A DNA stretch of 64,000 nucleotides from Synanceia verrucosa (GCA_029721515.1 CM056554.1:25887256-25951255); one strand, 5' to 3'; counted from the stretch's first letter, positions 1-11,758 are shown. Notes: generated by a model not told the origin, from the letters alone. Translations and numbers: made by a program.

Positions 1-2660
1 TTACCCGTCCCTGCTAGGCTGTTCATGGATGGATAAGGTGCAGATTGACTGGCCTACCGTCCGCATGTTGAGCCAGGGAGAGAGCACTATTGAAGCCGTA
101 CTAAAGAAACACGGTGAACTCTTCACAGAAGGACTCGGGCAGATGAAGGGTATCACCGCCAAGCTGACTCTGAAGCCAGGGAGCAATCCCCGATTCCTGA
201 AAGCACGGCCAGTCCCACATGTACTGCGACCAAAAGTGGAAAAGGAGCTGGACAATTTGGTGAATAGTGGGGTGCTCGGTAACTGGTGTCTGTCAGTGAC
301 TGGGCTACCCCAATTGTGCCCGTCCTTAAGAAAAACGGAAGCCTACGGATTTGCGGGGACTTAAAGGTGACCGTTAACCCAGCCTTGCAAAACGAACACT
401 ACCCCTTGCCCCTCATTGATGACCTATTCTAGCAAACGGCAAACAATTTAGCAAAATCGATTTGAACCAGGCCTATCTACAGATGCCAGTGGACCCCGAG
501 TCCAAGGAGCTACTGACAGTCAGCACGCATAAAGGCCTTTTTCGGTACTGCCGCTTGGCTTTCGGAATCACGTCAGCCCCCGCACTCTTTCAAAAGGCGA
601 TGGATCAGATTCTGGCGGGGCTACCAGGGGTACAGTGCTACTTAGACAATATTCTTGTCACGGGGAGGGACGACGCCGACCACCAAAGTTCGCAAGGAAA
701 AGTGTGAGTTTTTCCAGCCCTCCATCAAGTACCTGGGCCATGTGATCGATGGTATGAGCCTACACAAGGCCCCCTCCAAGACCAAGGCTATCTTGGTAGC
801 CCCAGTGCCACAAAACTTAAAAGTTACACTTATACCTGGGGTTTCTGAACTATTACGGCCGATTCATTCCAAACCTCTCCACTTTATTGAAGCCGCTTCA
901 TGAATTACTGATGCAAGGAAGGAAATGGGAGTGGTCAGAGGCTTGCCAAATGGCTTTTGCCAGCTCCAAGAACGCCCTTCTGAATTCTGATGTGCTGACC
1001 CATTTCGACCCAGCATTGCCACTCCAATTGGCCTGTGACGCTTCCCCCTATGGGGTTGGCACCGTCGTGTCCCACATCATGCCGGACGGCACAAACAAAC
1101 CCATTGCTTTTGCTTCGAAGACCCTCAACAAAGCTGAACGTAACTATGCACAGATCGAGCGGGAGGCTTTGAGCATTGTGTTCGGAATTAGAAAATTCCA
1201 TCAGTATCTTTTCGGAAGGAAATTCACGCTGCTGACTGATCATAAACCGCTAACAGCCTTACTGGGACCACACACAGACATTCCACCATTGGCCGCAAGC
1301 AGAATGCAGGGATGGGCCCTGCTGTTGTCAGGCCATAACTACGACATCAAGTACCACTGTTCTGAACTACATGGTAACGCAGATGCCCTGTCCCGCCTCC
1401 CGCTCCTGGTGGTGAGGCCAGTGACCCGACAAACTGACATTTTCTACTTCCAGCAAATAGACGACATCCCCGTCACTGCAAAACAAGTGAGACAGGCCAC
1501 CCGGAACGACCTGGTGTTATCCGCCTTGATGGATGCCATCATAAAAGGTAGAAGGAGTTCAGACTCCCCTGACACAAAGCCATACTTGGTCAGACAACAG
1601 TAACTCTCTGTACAGTCCGGGTGTCTGCTGTTGGGCAGAAGGGTAATCATACCCCCTTCTCTGCGGCGCCCTATGCTGAAATAGCTCCATGTCAGACACA
1701 GTGGCATAGTGCGCACGAAGGAGCTGGCCCAGAGCTACTTCTGGTGGCCGGGGTTGGACAAGCACATTGAGGAAAATGCAGCTCGTTGCACCACCTGCCA
1801 GACCGTGCGAAATGCCCCACAACCAGCTGCAGTCCACCCATGGGAATGACCAGCTGAGCCCTGGAAGTGCATACATATCGACTTTGCTGGGCCATTCGAG
1901 GAGAGAATGTTCCTGGTGGTGGTGGACGCGCACAGCAAATGGCCGGATGTGGCCATCATGAAGTCTACAACTTCCAGGAAAACCATCGAGAGAGGAAATG
2001 TTCAGCCGGTATGGACTACCAGAACAGCTGGTGAGTGACAACGGGCCCCAGTTTGTCACTGAAGAAATGGAGGCCTTCCTCAAAAAGAATGGAATTCAAC
2101 ACATTAAGTCAGCACCTTACCACCCGTCCACCAATGGTCTGGCGGAAAGATTTGTGCAAACTTTAAAGCACAGTCTAAAGGCATCAGCTTCCCAAGGCTC
2201 TCTTCATCAGCGACTCCACAGTTTCCTACTGACGTACCGAAACACACTGCACAGCACCACTAAGGCGTCCCCTGCTGAACTCCTCCTGAAAAGGGCACTG
2301 CGCACCAAGCTGGACTGCGTATGCCCTCCGGCAAGGAGCGAAATCGTGCTGAGCAGTCAGCAAGAACAGAATCGACGTAGGTCAGCCACACCACTTTCCA
2401 CTTAGGAGACCCGGTCCTAGCCCGCAATTACCTAGGTTGTCCCAAGTGGGTGCCAGCAGAGATAGTGGCCATCACTGGTCCACTGTCATACCAAGTACGC
2501 ACCTGCAAAGATGTGGTGTTGCGTCGCCATACTGACCAGCTGTTGGCCAGGAAAGGCCCCTCCTCTGAGCTGATTGGCTCTGCAGCACTTGACATCGTAG
2601 GCCAGGCAGACAAAGTGGATGGCCTGTCAGTCCCCGACAACCTTGGACTTGTAGCCTAAT
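1..2660 (+). pseudogene. Decayed Ty3/gypsy retrotransposon pol (RT, RNase H, integrase)
   Basis: This is a relic of a Ty3/gypsy polyprotein that enters from the left edge. In order: the protease-RT linker and RT N-terminus (29-364), RT palm (462-707, with LAFGITSAPALFQKAM), RT thumb (about 655-900), RNase H (887-1603, with the ACDASPYG and LLTDHKPL motifs), a zinc-binding and early integrase core region (about 1640-1990, broken), the later integrase core (1998-2405, with SDNGPQF and the downstream NGLAERF) and an integrase C-terminal stretch (2450-2659). The reading frame changes at each boundary, so several frameshifts have occurred. The RT catalytic box reads YLDN where the family has YLDD, which removes a metal-binding aspartate. 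Gag, protease and the 5' LTR lie outside the window. The copy cannot encode a working polyprotein. Assignment to the Ty3/gypsy group is firm; the family within it is not determined. Confidence 0.9.
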
Positions 2661-2763
2661 CCTAGCTGAAGGAACGTCATATCCTTTTTGAATGTTATAT
2701 GGTGTTATTATGTTATATATTATAAGTGTTATGTTACCTTAACTTTTGGGTTGGTCTTACAGA

Positions 2764-2779
2764 ATAAGGGGGGAGGAAA
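2764..2779 (+). other. Polypurine tract of the Ty3/gypsy element
   Basis: A purine-rich run (AATAAGGGGGGAGGAAA type) sits directly before the TGTTA start of the LTR, where plus-strand DNA priming is expected. It fixes the 5' edge of the 3' LTR. Confidence 0.7.
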
Positions 2780-2960
2780 TGTTAGGTATTGAGCTGGGGT
2801 CTCATGTTATTATGTTTGGTCCTATTAGGCTACCATAACCCCTGACGCCCTCTGGGCTGATTTCCTGTGTACGTGCAGTTCAGTCTTCAGTAAACGAACA
2901 GAAACCACACTTCTGACTGTCTCCTTGTTATTGATAAAAACATTGGGTCAGTACATAACA
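2780..2960 (+). repeat. 3' LTR of the Ty3/gypsy element (181 bp)
   Basis: The segment starts TGTTAGG and ends CATAACA, so its ends are inverted TGTTA/TAACA, and it follows a polypurine tract after the integrase coding region. At 181 bp it is short for an LTR. Its 5' partner and the target duplication are outside the window, so the right boundary rests only on the TG..CA ends. Confidence 0.75.
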
Positions 2961-3345
2961 ATTTGTGTAAGTAATATATGAGGTTATTTATCCAATAGCA
3001 CGTTTTGGACTACTTATGGAATAAATTAATTTTATTTACATTTTGAGAGAGTAAGAGAGATGTTTTATTTTGAAATCCGTAAGTAAACACACGAGCGATT
3101 GCTTACACCATAAACTCGAGAGTAAATGCGCACTTGAAATACAGCAGCGGCTCATTTGACCACCAGTTTGCAGGAGACGGCTGGCTTGACCGCAGTATGT
3201 ATTAGAGGAAGCCGTGTGCGTGCACTTATCCTGGATTCGTTTCACCTGGCTTGATGAAACCGCATCCGCTCATCCTGGCTTGGTCTTGGTCACTGATCCT
3301 GGATGTCTGAATCCTGCTTTTGTACAACGGGCCCCCGGAAGCATC
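2961..3345. other. Unassigned AT-rich sequence
   Basis: Between the LTR and the poly-T start of the next LINE I see no convincing coding or repeat signature. Confidence 0.4.
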
Positions 3346-3349
3346 TCCT

Positions 3350-5272
3350 CTCCATATTTTTTTTTTTCCAAACTTTATTAACAAATATAGAAGAAAAGAA
3401 AAAAAAAATTACAATGACTTTCTCATATTTGCATTTACAATGACAACTATTACAAAATACGATCACACCACCAATATAATAACACAAACAAAACAAAACA
3501 ATGTACATATTCTCCAGTCAGTGCTACAAATATATTGTTTTTTATGTAAAATAAAAGAGAGAAGAAATAGGAAAAGGATAACAGAACAGGGGTCTATAGT
3601 AGACCATGTTCAGCTATAATAGCACAGAATTTTCTGGCATGGGCATTCTCAACTTTTTTATACATTTGTATAATAGGGACAATTAGTTTATAAGTGCATT
3701 CCAAATGGGGGGGGGGCTTTTGCAATGCGGCATTTATGAATATAAAATTTGGTGATAATAATTATGTTATTAATTATAATTGTTATTATGCCTGCTTGGA
3801 TAATTCTGAAAGAAGAAAATTCTACATTTATGGAATTGGCACTTAACCAGTTTTGCAAGGATTTCCATAGTTTCTTGATCATATGACAGGAATAAAACAA
3901 ATGCTCTGTTGTTTCCACATTTGTGGTACAAAGGTGACAATTTTCAACATCAAATTTAATTCTTTTTTTTGATAAATTCATTTGAAGGATAAATTTCATT
4001 CAAAATTTTGAAATGTATGTCTTTATATTTAGGAGGGATCGGGAATTTAAAGAATTTTGTTCTAATTGCCAATATTTTCAGACTTATATATATATATATA
4101 TACTATATATAGTTATACTATAACTTTCAGAGTTAATATTCTCCTTGGCAGCGAAGGGTACATAATTTTAATAGAATGTTGTCAAAGCGATTTATTATTA
4201 CATCCTTTATGTAAAAAGTGGTTATTGCCAATAAATAATTTTTGTAGTTTTGGTGTCGGGGTGTCATTCAGATTTTTACTAATGAACTGAGTGAGGGCTT
4301 TTGGAATATTCTGTGTCACCTTAATGAAGTTTTGGACCGAGCATTTTAAATGGTACTTAGTGTTAAACTCATCCAATGTAAGCACAGAGCCTTTGACATC
4401 TAGTAAGTGTACAATTGACCAAATTCCCTTTGACATCCAGTCATCCATAAATATAGATTTTCTTAGATTTAAGATAGTTCTATTATTCCATAATGGGACA
4501 TTGTGACGACTGAAGTTGTGTTTATAAATCATCTTCCAGTAAAGCAGGACTTGTTGATGGAAGGATGACAGTTTTATTGGTAATTTAGGTATATCAAAAT
4601 CACATTTTAATAAAAAACTTATGCCTCCTAGTCTGTTAAAGATAAGTGAAGGTATTGAAAACCACACTTCCTCACTGTTTTAAGAAAAGATTGGAGCCAT
4701 CTGACTTTTAAAACACCATAATTTCAAAATCTATTGCTTTGATGCCACCTTCTTCATAATTTTTAAGTAAATCTCCTTTTTTAATATAATGGTGCTTGTT
4801 TTTCCAAATAAAACTAAAATTTAGTTTGTTGATTTCTTTGATAATTTTAGGAGTTATCACTAAGGAATATACAGGGTATATCAATCTGGATATAGTTTCC
4901 ATTTTAGTTAGCAACATTCTTCCAAGTAGTGTCACATCCCTTTGTAACCAATTATTGAGGACTTTCTTACATTTATCAACAGTTTTAAGAACATTATTTT
5001 TTTCACTTGTGTCATTCGATTTTGTTAACCAAATTCCAACGTACTTAGTTTCTTTCTTAACGGGTATATTATATAAAGAAGAATGGGGGCAGTCGTGGAT
5101 ACTCATAAGTTCACATTTTTCAAGGCTGAGACATAGACCAGAGGCTTGGGAGAATAATTCTATTGTTTGTAAGGCCAGGAGAATTTGTTCTTTATTCTTC
5201 AGAAAAAGTGTTGTATCATCAGCTAGCTGACTTATAATCAATTGTTGATCTACTCCATATTTGTTATGGTCC
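3350..5272 (-). mobile_element. 5'-truncated L1/Tx1-type LINE, minus strand
   Basis: Reading on the minus strand, the best piece (5295-4708) carries SQLADDTTLFLKN, the RT catalytic A-D-D box, followed by the thumb-like YVGIWLT and LLGRMLLTKM segments typical of L1/Tx1-clade reverse transcriptases. The next piece (4667-4182) is the RT-to-tail connector. The last (3999-3688) has the terminal CHLC...HLFYSC zinc-knuckle-like region. The frame breaks between pieces, so this is a pseudogene. A T run near 3357-3369 on the + strand is the poly(A)/3' end. The 5' break is near 5272, where AT-rich LINE sequence changes abruptly to GC-rich DNA. Endonuclease and ORF1 are missing, as is common after incomplete reverse transcription. 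Confidence 0.85.
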
Positions 5273-5279
5273 TCGGCGA

Positions 5280-5470
5280 GCCAAAAAACAGCCAATCAGC
5301 GTGCGTCTGTCTCTTTAAACCACGCCTATAGCAGCTGGTCACGAGTGAGTCCGCATGCAGCCTAGAGCCGCTTTCGGCCAATCAAGACGTTACGCTCTGA
5401 GCGCGAGGGAGGGGCGGGAGAGCTCGAGCTGTGTGTGACAGCTCCGGGTTCAGAGATGCGCCAGAGAGAC
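5280..5470. promoter_or_regulatory. GC-rich island with two CCAAT boxes and a GC box
   Basis: This short GC- and CpG-rich patch between two repeats contains CCAAT at 5292-5296 and at 5378-5382, and GGGGCGGG (an Sp1-type GC box) at 5411-5418. That grouping is typical of a vertebrate promoter or an LTR promoter. No reading frame of note follows it. It could be a fragment of an endogenous element, a non-coding-RNA promoter, or chance. Confidence 0.4.
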
Positions 5471-5688
5471 GAACATGAGAAGAGGTCTCACTCTGACGGA
5501 TCCTCATCAGCTGCACTGTCTCTCGAAAAAACATGACACTCATCTGCGGTGAAAGATAACTTTTACTGCATGTACTCAAGTACCATAGCACACATTTGAG
5601 GAACTTTTACTTTCCTTTTCTTTCTTTTCATGGCACTTTCTTATTCCAGTTTCAAATGAAACTCACAATGTAAGTCACTTCATATCAA

Positions 5689-6006
5689 TAGCTCAGTCTG
5701 TAGTGACTTGGGCTGGGAATCGGAGGGTCGCCAGTTCAAGTCCAGGTTGGACTTGCTGGAGAGGTGCCAGTTCCTCCTCCTGGGCACTGCCGAGGTGCCC
5801 TTGAGCAAGGCACCGAACCCCCAACTGCTCGGGGCGCCTGGATAAGGGGCAGCCCCCTCACTCTGACACCTCTCCTCTAATGCATGTGTTTGTTTCATAA
5901 CTTGTGTGTGTAATGTGCAACTGAAAAATATACTAACAGAGTGAAAAAAATGTAATTTCCCTCACTGAGGGATCAATAAAGGAATTCTTCTTCTTCTTCT
6001 TCTTCT
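5689..6006 (+). mobile_element. tRNA-derived SINE (teleost core type), copy 1
   Basis: It begins with an A-box-like TAGCTCAGTCTGTAGTGA and a B-box-like GCCAGTTCAAGTCC, as in Pol III tRNA promoters. The body contains the common teleost segment TTGAGCAAGGCACCGAACCC. The tail is GAGGGATCAATAAAGGAATT followed by a (TTC)n run. A second copy lies at 10509-11785. Confidence 0.8.
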
Positions 6007-6398
6007 ATCAAATCAAAAGTCATGATGTGACAGTTTATACAATGAAGAGCGCTGCATAGTTCTGTGTCATATAAAAAAAACATAAATAAAGTATGGTACA
6101 CAGCTATTTATTGTTGTTTCTGTTCTAATAATTGTAATGGAGCCTATTTGTAAACATTTAGAGGTTCCAGAAAGCAGGTTTAGTGAAAACTCTGGGTATA
6201 TTAAGCCTGAAATGAGGGAAAGTCTGGGTTTTCAGCTCCAGAAAGAGAGGTCAGTAAAACTCTGAGTCAATCACCATGACAACTGACTCTGTGAAGCTAA
6301 CCTGCTCACTGGCAGCTTTTCTGTCAGAAAGCCTGATGGAGCTGTCAGCAGCTTTCATGGTGCCCGTATGGAGGAAATCGCGCACATCCCCAGTGTGT

Positions 6399-6414
6399 CA
6401 CACACACACACACT

Positions 6415-6450
<36 letters not shown>

Positions 6451-6490
6451 CGTATATACGTATATACGTGTATATATACACGTATATACG

Positions 6491-6521
<31 letters not shown>

Positions 6522-6680
6522 GTGTATATATATAAATATATATAAACATGTATATATATATATACACGTATATATATATATACACACGTATATATATATA
6601 TACGTGTGTATATATATATATACACGTATATATATATACGTGTATATATATATATATATATATATATATCTATATATATA
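6399..6680. repeat. (CA)n / (TATACG, TA)n microsatellite block
   Basis: About 280 bp of CA repeats pass into TA and TATACG/TATACACG units. The apparent reading frames rich in Tyr and Ile here are microsatellite translations and not genes. Confidence 0.97.
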
Positions 6681-7335
6681 TGTTGGTTGTTGTCTGTTCG
6701 CCTCTGATTAACTGTTAGTTGCCATCCCACATGTGAAGGATAATGTAGCCTACAGCAAGCCGGCCACTGCAAAAAAAAAAAAAAAAACCAGAGTGAGTGT
6801 GGTTTTCTGAATCATCATTAGTTAATGTTGTATACAAAGTAAGAAAATTAGTTCCATGTCAACTAAATACAACTACATTTACTACAGTAACCTACTGCTT
6901 ATATCAATAATAAATAGAGTTGAGAATCAAGAAGAGCTTGTACACGGTACTCATTTGAAATAGAAAAAAAAGTTTAAAAAAAATATAAAAATATCAAGAC
7001 AGACATTTTCCAAACCAACTATTTTGCACAGTTAATAAGTATTAATTTTAGATGAATAAATTCATAAATAGAAAAAATGCTCATGGGGTCAAAGATATTG
7101 CACAAGTGTGAGGAGTTATTGGGTGACTGTTTAATGTAATGTATGATGTAAGAATAAATCATAATAACAATAACAATAATAACAGTGTTCCTTATAAAAA
7201 TGATAGTGTGTTTATTTCAGTTAACTGCTGTGTATTACTTAATAATATACTATAATACAATATAATATTACTTTGTATTAACATTCTGCAGCCAAAATGC
7301 ATTTTCTTTCTTAAAATTTGTTTTGTTTAACACCA

Positions 7336-7690
7336 TTTGTATCCCTTGTGGACAAAAATGTGCATGCCATAAAGAATGCAATAAAAATATTACCTATTAA
7401 TGTGTTGAATGAATAATATTATCAACTTTGTCCTCATCATTGCGTACGTCCTCAAATGCCAGTTTTTGAGATTACACTTTGATTCATATTCAAGGCAAAA
7501 AACACAAAAAGTGAATTATTTTCCATACCATATGTGCATTTTTTATTTTATGCTGGTAATATCACAGTCTGGAGTGTCAAAGACTGGCAGCAAACTTGAC
7601 TTTACAATAAAAACCCTGTTTGTATCCCTTGTGGACAAAAATATCCATGCCATAAAGAATACTATAAAAATATTACCTATTGATGTATTG
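7336..7690. repeat. 72-bp imperfect direct repeat pair
   Basis: 7336-7407 and 7619-7690 both run from TTTGTATCCCTTGTGGACAA to TATTACCTATT and a TGTRTTG end, with a few substitutions. The spacing is 283 bp. I do not recognise the source; a local duplication or the ends of an old element are both possible. Confidence 0.75.
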
Positions 7691-7695
7691 TTAAG

Positions 7696-8025
7696 GTGGC
7701 ATGGTGGTGTAGTGGTTAGCACTGTCGCCTCACAGCAAGAAGGTACTGGGTTCGATTCCTGGCCCGGGGCCTTTCTGTGTGGAGTTTGCATGTTCTCCTC
7801 ATGTCTGTGTGGGTTCTCTCTGGTACTCCGGCTTCCTCCCACCATCCAAAATCATGCATGGGGATTAGGTTAATTGGCTAATTTAAATTGGCTAATTTAA
7901 ATTGACCTAAAATTTAAAATTGGCTAATTTAAATTGACCGTAGGTGTGAATGTGAGTGTGAGTGGTTGTTTGTCTCTATGTGTCCTGTGATGAACTGGAC
8001 ATTTGTCCAGGGTGTACCCTGTCTT
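7696..8025 (+). mobile_element. tRNA-derived SINE (GGTGTAGTGGTTAGC type), + strand copy
   Basis: The head has a tRNA-like A box (GGTGTAGTGGTTAGCAC) and B box (GGGTTCGATTCC). The body, with GGAGTTTGCATGTTCTC and CGGCTTCCTCCCACC, is a very common teleost dispersed repeat. A short TTGGCTAATTTAAA unit is repeated inside it. The 3' part folds back into a perfect hairpin instead of ending in the usual GGAT-rich tail. A minus-strand copy with target duplications is at 11848-12218. Confidence 0.8.
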
Positions 8026-8075
8026 TCACCATAAGACAGGGTACACCCTGGACAAATGTCCAGTTCATCACAGGA
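7983..8075. repeat. Perfect hairpin, 43-nt arms, 7-nt loop
   Basis: Arm 7983-8025 is exactly reverse-complementary to 8033-8075, with loop TCACCAT at 8026-8032. It starts inside the SINE body, so the right arm is an inverted copy of SINE sequence. This fits a fold-back (template-switch) event better than insertion of a separate element. Confidence 0.95.
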
Positions 8076-8083
8076 ACACTGCA

Positions 8084-8124
8084 GGGAACACTGCACCTGT
8101 AAGAAATACAGGTGCAGTGTTCCC
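8084..8124. repeat. Second perfect hairpin, 18-nt arms
   Basis: 8084-8101 (GGGAACACTGCACCTGTA) is the exact reverse complement of 8107-8124, with a 5-nt loop. It lies only 8 nt after the larger hairpin, which suggests one complex event made both. Confidence 0.93.
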
Positions 8125-8129
8125 ATCAG

Positions 8130-9000
8130 ATATTGATCGATTAGCCTCCAGTTTGATCAGCTGCATCATCTCAAAGTAAAAAAAAAGTTAAAAAAAAAAC
8201 ATTTGGGGTTTATAATAATAACAATGACAATACATTTCATTTAAAGATAAAGGTAAAATCTAGAGATTAAATGTATAAAATGAGAAAATACTGATATTGC
8301 CCAGACTCTGAGGTCATTTTAAATATTTGTGTCCAGTGCATATGGAGTGACTTTATGACAACAACCAAAGGACATCTGTGTATGTGCTGATGAAGAGTTG
8401 TGGAAATAGAGTAGATTTATTATTATTGATCGTTGATCACCATTGTGGGAAATTCTATTGCTGCAGTTATAGTAAGAAACAAACAACGACAACAATAAAG
8501 TAGAAAAAGTAGTAAAAATATATTTATGATGTTTGTACCAAACAAAGAAAAGAAATTGCAAATGATGATTTTAATGGCAAATGAAATGAAATCAGTACCA
8601 CCTCTGCTCAATATTGCACATTCTGACATTGCACTACCTCTTTGTGTGGTCTATTGTTTATTGTATATATTGTATTTTATCACATTGCTGCCTTATTTGT
8701 CTTTAAGCTGCATTTTCTTATCTTTTTTGTTTTATTATCTATTTTTTACACTTTCATTTATTGCTTGATGTTCATTATGGACAGAAAAGGAAGTATTTTT
8801 TACTGTTCACATGATAAACACTTTGAATATTGAAATGAAAAACAACAAAAAAATATTATTACTGTTATTAGTATTTGGACTATGAATAGTGTAATGGAGG
8901 TTTTGTATTATTGCATTAATATGAATTTTGTACTTTGTTAAAAAAAAAGTTGCTGAAGTGTGGATTTGAGGCAAGTCTTGTTTGCAAAGCATCATGATTG
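8130..9000. other. Unassigned AT-rich DNA upstream of the larp4b promoter
   Basis: No coding sequence or clear repeat family is visible. It ends where base composition changes to the GC-rich promoter region. Confidence 0.4.
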
Positions 9001-9039
9001 GCCTTTTTTTAAAGAGCCCCATCAACCATGCAATAGACG

Positions 9040-9668
9040 ATCTTTGTGCTGCACACGAAAGGGAAAGGAAACAGAGACTTCTCCATTCCGACTCCCCCCC
9101 TCCCCCCTCCTCTCGCATCTTTAACAGTACCGAGTGTTTGATCGATCGGAAGCTTTGAGACCAGCAACGTTTATTCCTCGGTTTCCGTGTGTCTCGGCTT
9201 GTTTTTGACTCCCCCCTCCAGCAGCTCCAGCTGTTGGCCGTGAGGAATGTGCTTCGCGTGAAAAATTACTCCCGGCGCCGGATTCATCGAGCCCGACAGC
9301 ACAAAGTTGATCGGCAAGCTGGCTAACTAGCCACCTAGCTAACTCTTTAGCTAGCTCACTCGCTAACTAGCTTGCAGTGCTGGTCGGACCAGGAGCCCTT
9401 TTTCACAGGCACCTTTTTGGGGGGGACGTCGTTTCGTCATTGCACTGCATCTGGTTGTGGCTTCACCCCCTGGATTGTGAACGCTGTTTGCGGTGAGGTT
9501 TACATTGGCAAGCCGGTTGCTTCCTTGCTAGCGTGCTCGATATAGCCTGCTAGCTAATACCCTGCGTATTTAGCCTGGAAGCCAATTCAAGGCCTCAGCC
9601 CAGCACCGCCACCAGCTGCCACTACCACCTCCACAGTACTTGTGTTGCCGTGCAGTGAGAGTTGACAG
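9040..9668 (+). promoter_or_regulatory. larp4b: larp4b CpG-rich promoter and non-coding exon 1
   Basis: A GC- and CpG-rich stretch replaces the AT-rich flank at about 9040 and ends at a strong splice donor, GACAG/GTGAGTAAG, with the GT at 9669-9670. No TATA box is obvious, as expected for a housekeeping-type CpG promoter. Pyrimidine blocks (CCCCCCTCCCCCCTCCTC at 9098-9115) and a run of GCTAGC/AGCTAAC units near 9315-9375 are present. A four-codon upstream frame (ATG at 9247, stop at 9259-9261) would be a uORF if transcription starts before it. The transcription start is not determined. The assignment to larp4b is by position and donor quality. Confidence 0.6.
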
Positions 9669-10788
9669 GTGAGTAAGAAACTACTAACTTATTTCTAAGT
9701 CAAAGTGGACACTGGAGTCAGCAGACACGCGGGTGGACACTGTTTTGTCGCTGCCCTATGAAGTGTGGTGAAGTTAGCTTGCTTGCTAACTAAATATTAG
9801 CCTGATTCAAATTGGTGGAGGTGGATCCGTGAAATCACGCCGGAGGTCGCCATCTTTCGTTGGATGCTGCTGCTGTTAGCCAGTTAACTAGACATGGCTG
9901 CTAATTCCCAGCCCGAGTCAACTCTGAAACACACCACTGTGGTTCACGGTCCTTCCGCCTGTAGCCAGAGTTAGCTCCTTCTTCGCTCCGTAGTGCCGCC
10001 GTGCCTGGCCCCCTGGCATGGTATGTGAGCTGCAGTCGCTCCCGGCTGCATTGCGTCTTTAATAGAAGTTGTAAGTTCAAAAACCAATCAAACTAACGCA
10101 TTTGTAGCGTTGCGGTAGCCGGTGATAAACACTGGTACAACACCCTACAGGGACATGTAAAGTTGCCCGGTGACCATCTTCTACTAGCGGTGACCCATCG
10201 ACAGTAAAGACAGTCTTCTGTCTATTCTGGTGCAAGTGGGATGCTTTGGAGTTGCAGACCTGATCCTGTGTGATCATGCAGACTGGAAACGGCAGCAGCC
10301 AGTGTTTTGGTTCAGCCCCTGTCTAGACGTGTATGGTTGACTCATCTGTAGAGGAGATGACATGCACGGTCACCAGGATCAGTGCTTTTTATGGGAAGTA
10401 TGGGTCAAGCTGCACAGTCAGTGGTGTCTTGTGATTGCTCTCTGCCCCACATTACTTTAATACCAAATCCTGGTCACCTGCAATCTATAGTCAGACTATA
10501 GTCATTTTGGGGGCAGCAGTAGCTCAGTCTGTAGTGACTGGGCTGGGAACTGGAGGGTTGCTGGTTCAAGTGTGGAGAGGTGCCGGTTCCTCCTGGGCAC
10601 TGCCGAGGTGCGCTTGAGCAAGGCGTCAAACCCCCAACTGCTCGGGGTACCTGGGTATGAGGCAGCCCCCTCACTCTGACACCTCTCCTCTACTGCATGG
10701 GCACATGTTTCATAAATTGTGTGTAATATGCAACTGAAAACATATATTAACAGAGTGTAAATTAAAATTTACCTCACTGAGGGATTAA

Positions 10789-11758
10789 CTCTTTGAGTGC
10801 CAGCCATTTTTTAAAACCGAAAGTGCCTTGTTCCAGTGTTTTTGCCCATTTTGAGTCATATTTCTAGATCCACAGAATAGTTTGTACTGCCTCTGAAAAC
10901 ACTTGATAGCTCAAATGAAAGAAGAGACTCTCTATTTCATCATGAAAAAAATGTTTGTTTTTACCTTGTTCTGATAAGCCAGACTGTAACATCAAATGTA
11001 TAGTCTGGTGGCAGTCAATATGCAGAGTTGAAGCCCGTGGGTGGGATCAACCATTGTCATTCAAACTGCCTCTGCACGTAATAGGCCAGCGCAGTGACCA
11101 ATCAGAGCAACGGACAATGTGACGCTACCAGCAGAGCCAGCTGGTTTATTAGACTTTTGCCAATCGGTCGGCAAAACAGCAAAACACATCCTTCTTTAAA
11201 ACGATTGATTTGTGTGCTTCTTTCTGCTCAACTTTCAAAGAAAAGCCCAAGTCTAACTCTTCCAAAATCGATGACAGAGCTGATTCAAATGACCGCTGTC
11301 CATTAGCCACAGCCATCTTGGTGGTTTTGCTGTCTACAGCGTCACACAGCCCTGCTGTCATCGTGCTATGGCCACCCCAACGACTCGCTACGCAGATAGA
11401 GCGTTAACTTGTGATTGGTCCGACAGACTCCTTGCCAGAGCCAGGATTATCTCCTATTGTATGCCACTAGACCATCCTCCTAGGCAAAAATATTTTTTGC
11501 CGCTAGGGTGAGTCTAGATTTCTAGGCTAAGAGTAGAGGCCAGTTTCACCAAAATCACCACTTTTTGTCCAGAATCCATCTATTTTGTTCTCTAAATGCG
11601 ATCGTCTCCACTTCCTGCTTTGAGCTCCGTGTCGTATATTAACTCTTTATGTCCCGACTACAAATCACAGAAGCCCCGAAATTATTCACGGGCTGCGAGA
11701 GACCGTGATTGGCAACCGGGCTGCAGAAAAAAACACTTGGTCAATGGCACTCAAAGAG
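10789..11758. mobile_element. TTAA-flanked piggyBac-like non-autonomous element, copy A
   Basis: Perfect 14-bp terminal inverted repeats (CTCTTTGAGTGCCA / TGGCACTCAAAGAG) are flanked on both sides by TTAA (10785-10788 and 11759-11762), the hallmark target of piggyBac transposition. It carries no transposase. At 970 bp it is longer than copies B and C (about 440 bp) because a further element sits inside it. Superfamily is inferred from target and ends only. Confidence 0.8.
10975..11531. mobile_element. Unnamed non-autonomous element nested in copy A
   Basis: Relative to copies B and C, about 550 bp are inserted, beginning AAGCCAGACTGTAACATC and ending GAGTCTAGATTTCTAGGCT, which reads as an imperfect inverted terminus. 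No protein is encoded. Exact ends and superfamily are not resolved. Confidence 0.5.

Noticed and set aside
6276..6772. Tyr/Ile-rich reading frames on both strands
   Set aside because: They are translations of the TA/CA microsatellite.
7700..7775. Possible functional tRNA gene
   Set aside because: A- and B-box similarity is that of a SINE head, and the same unit recurs at 12140-12218.
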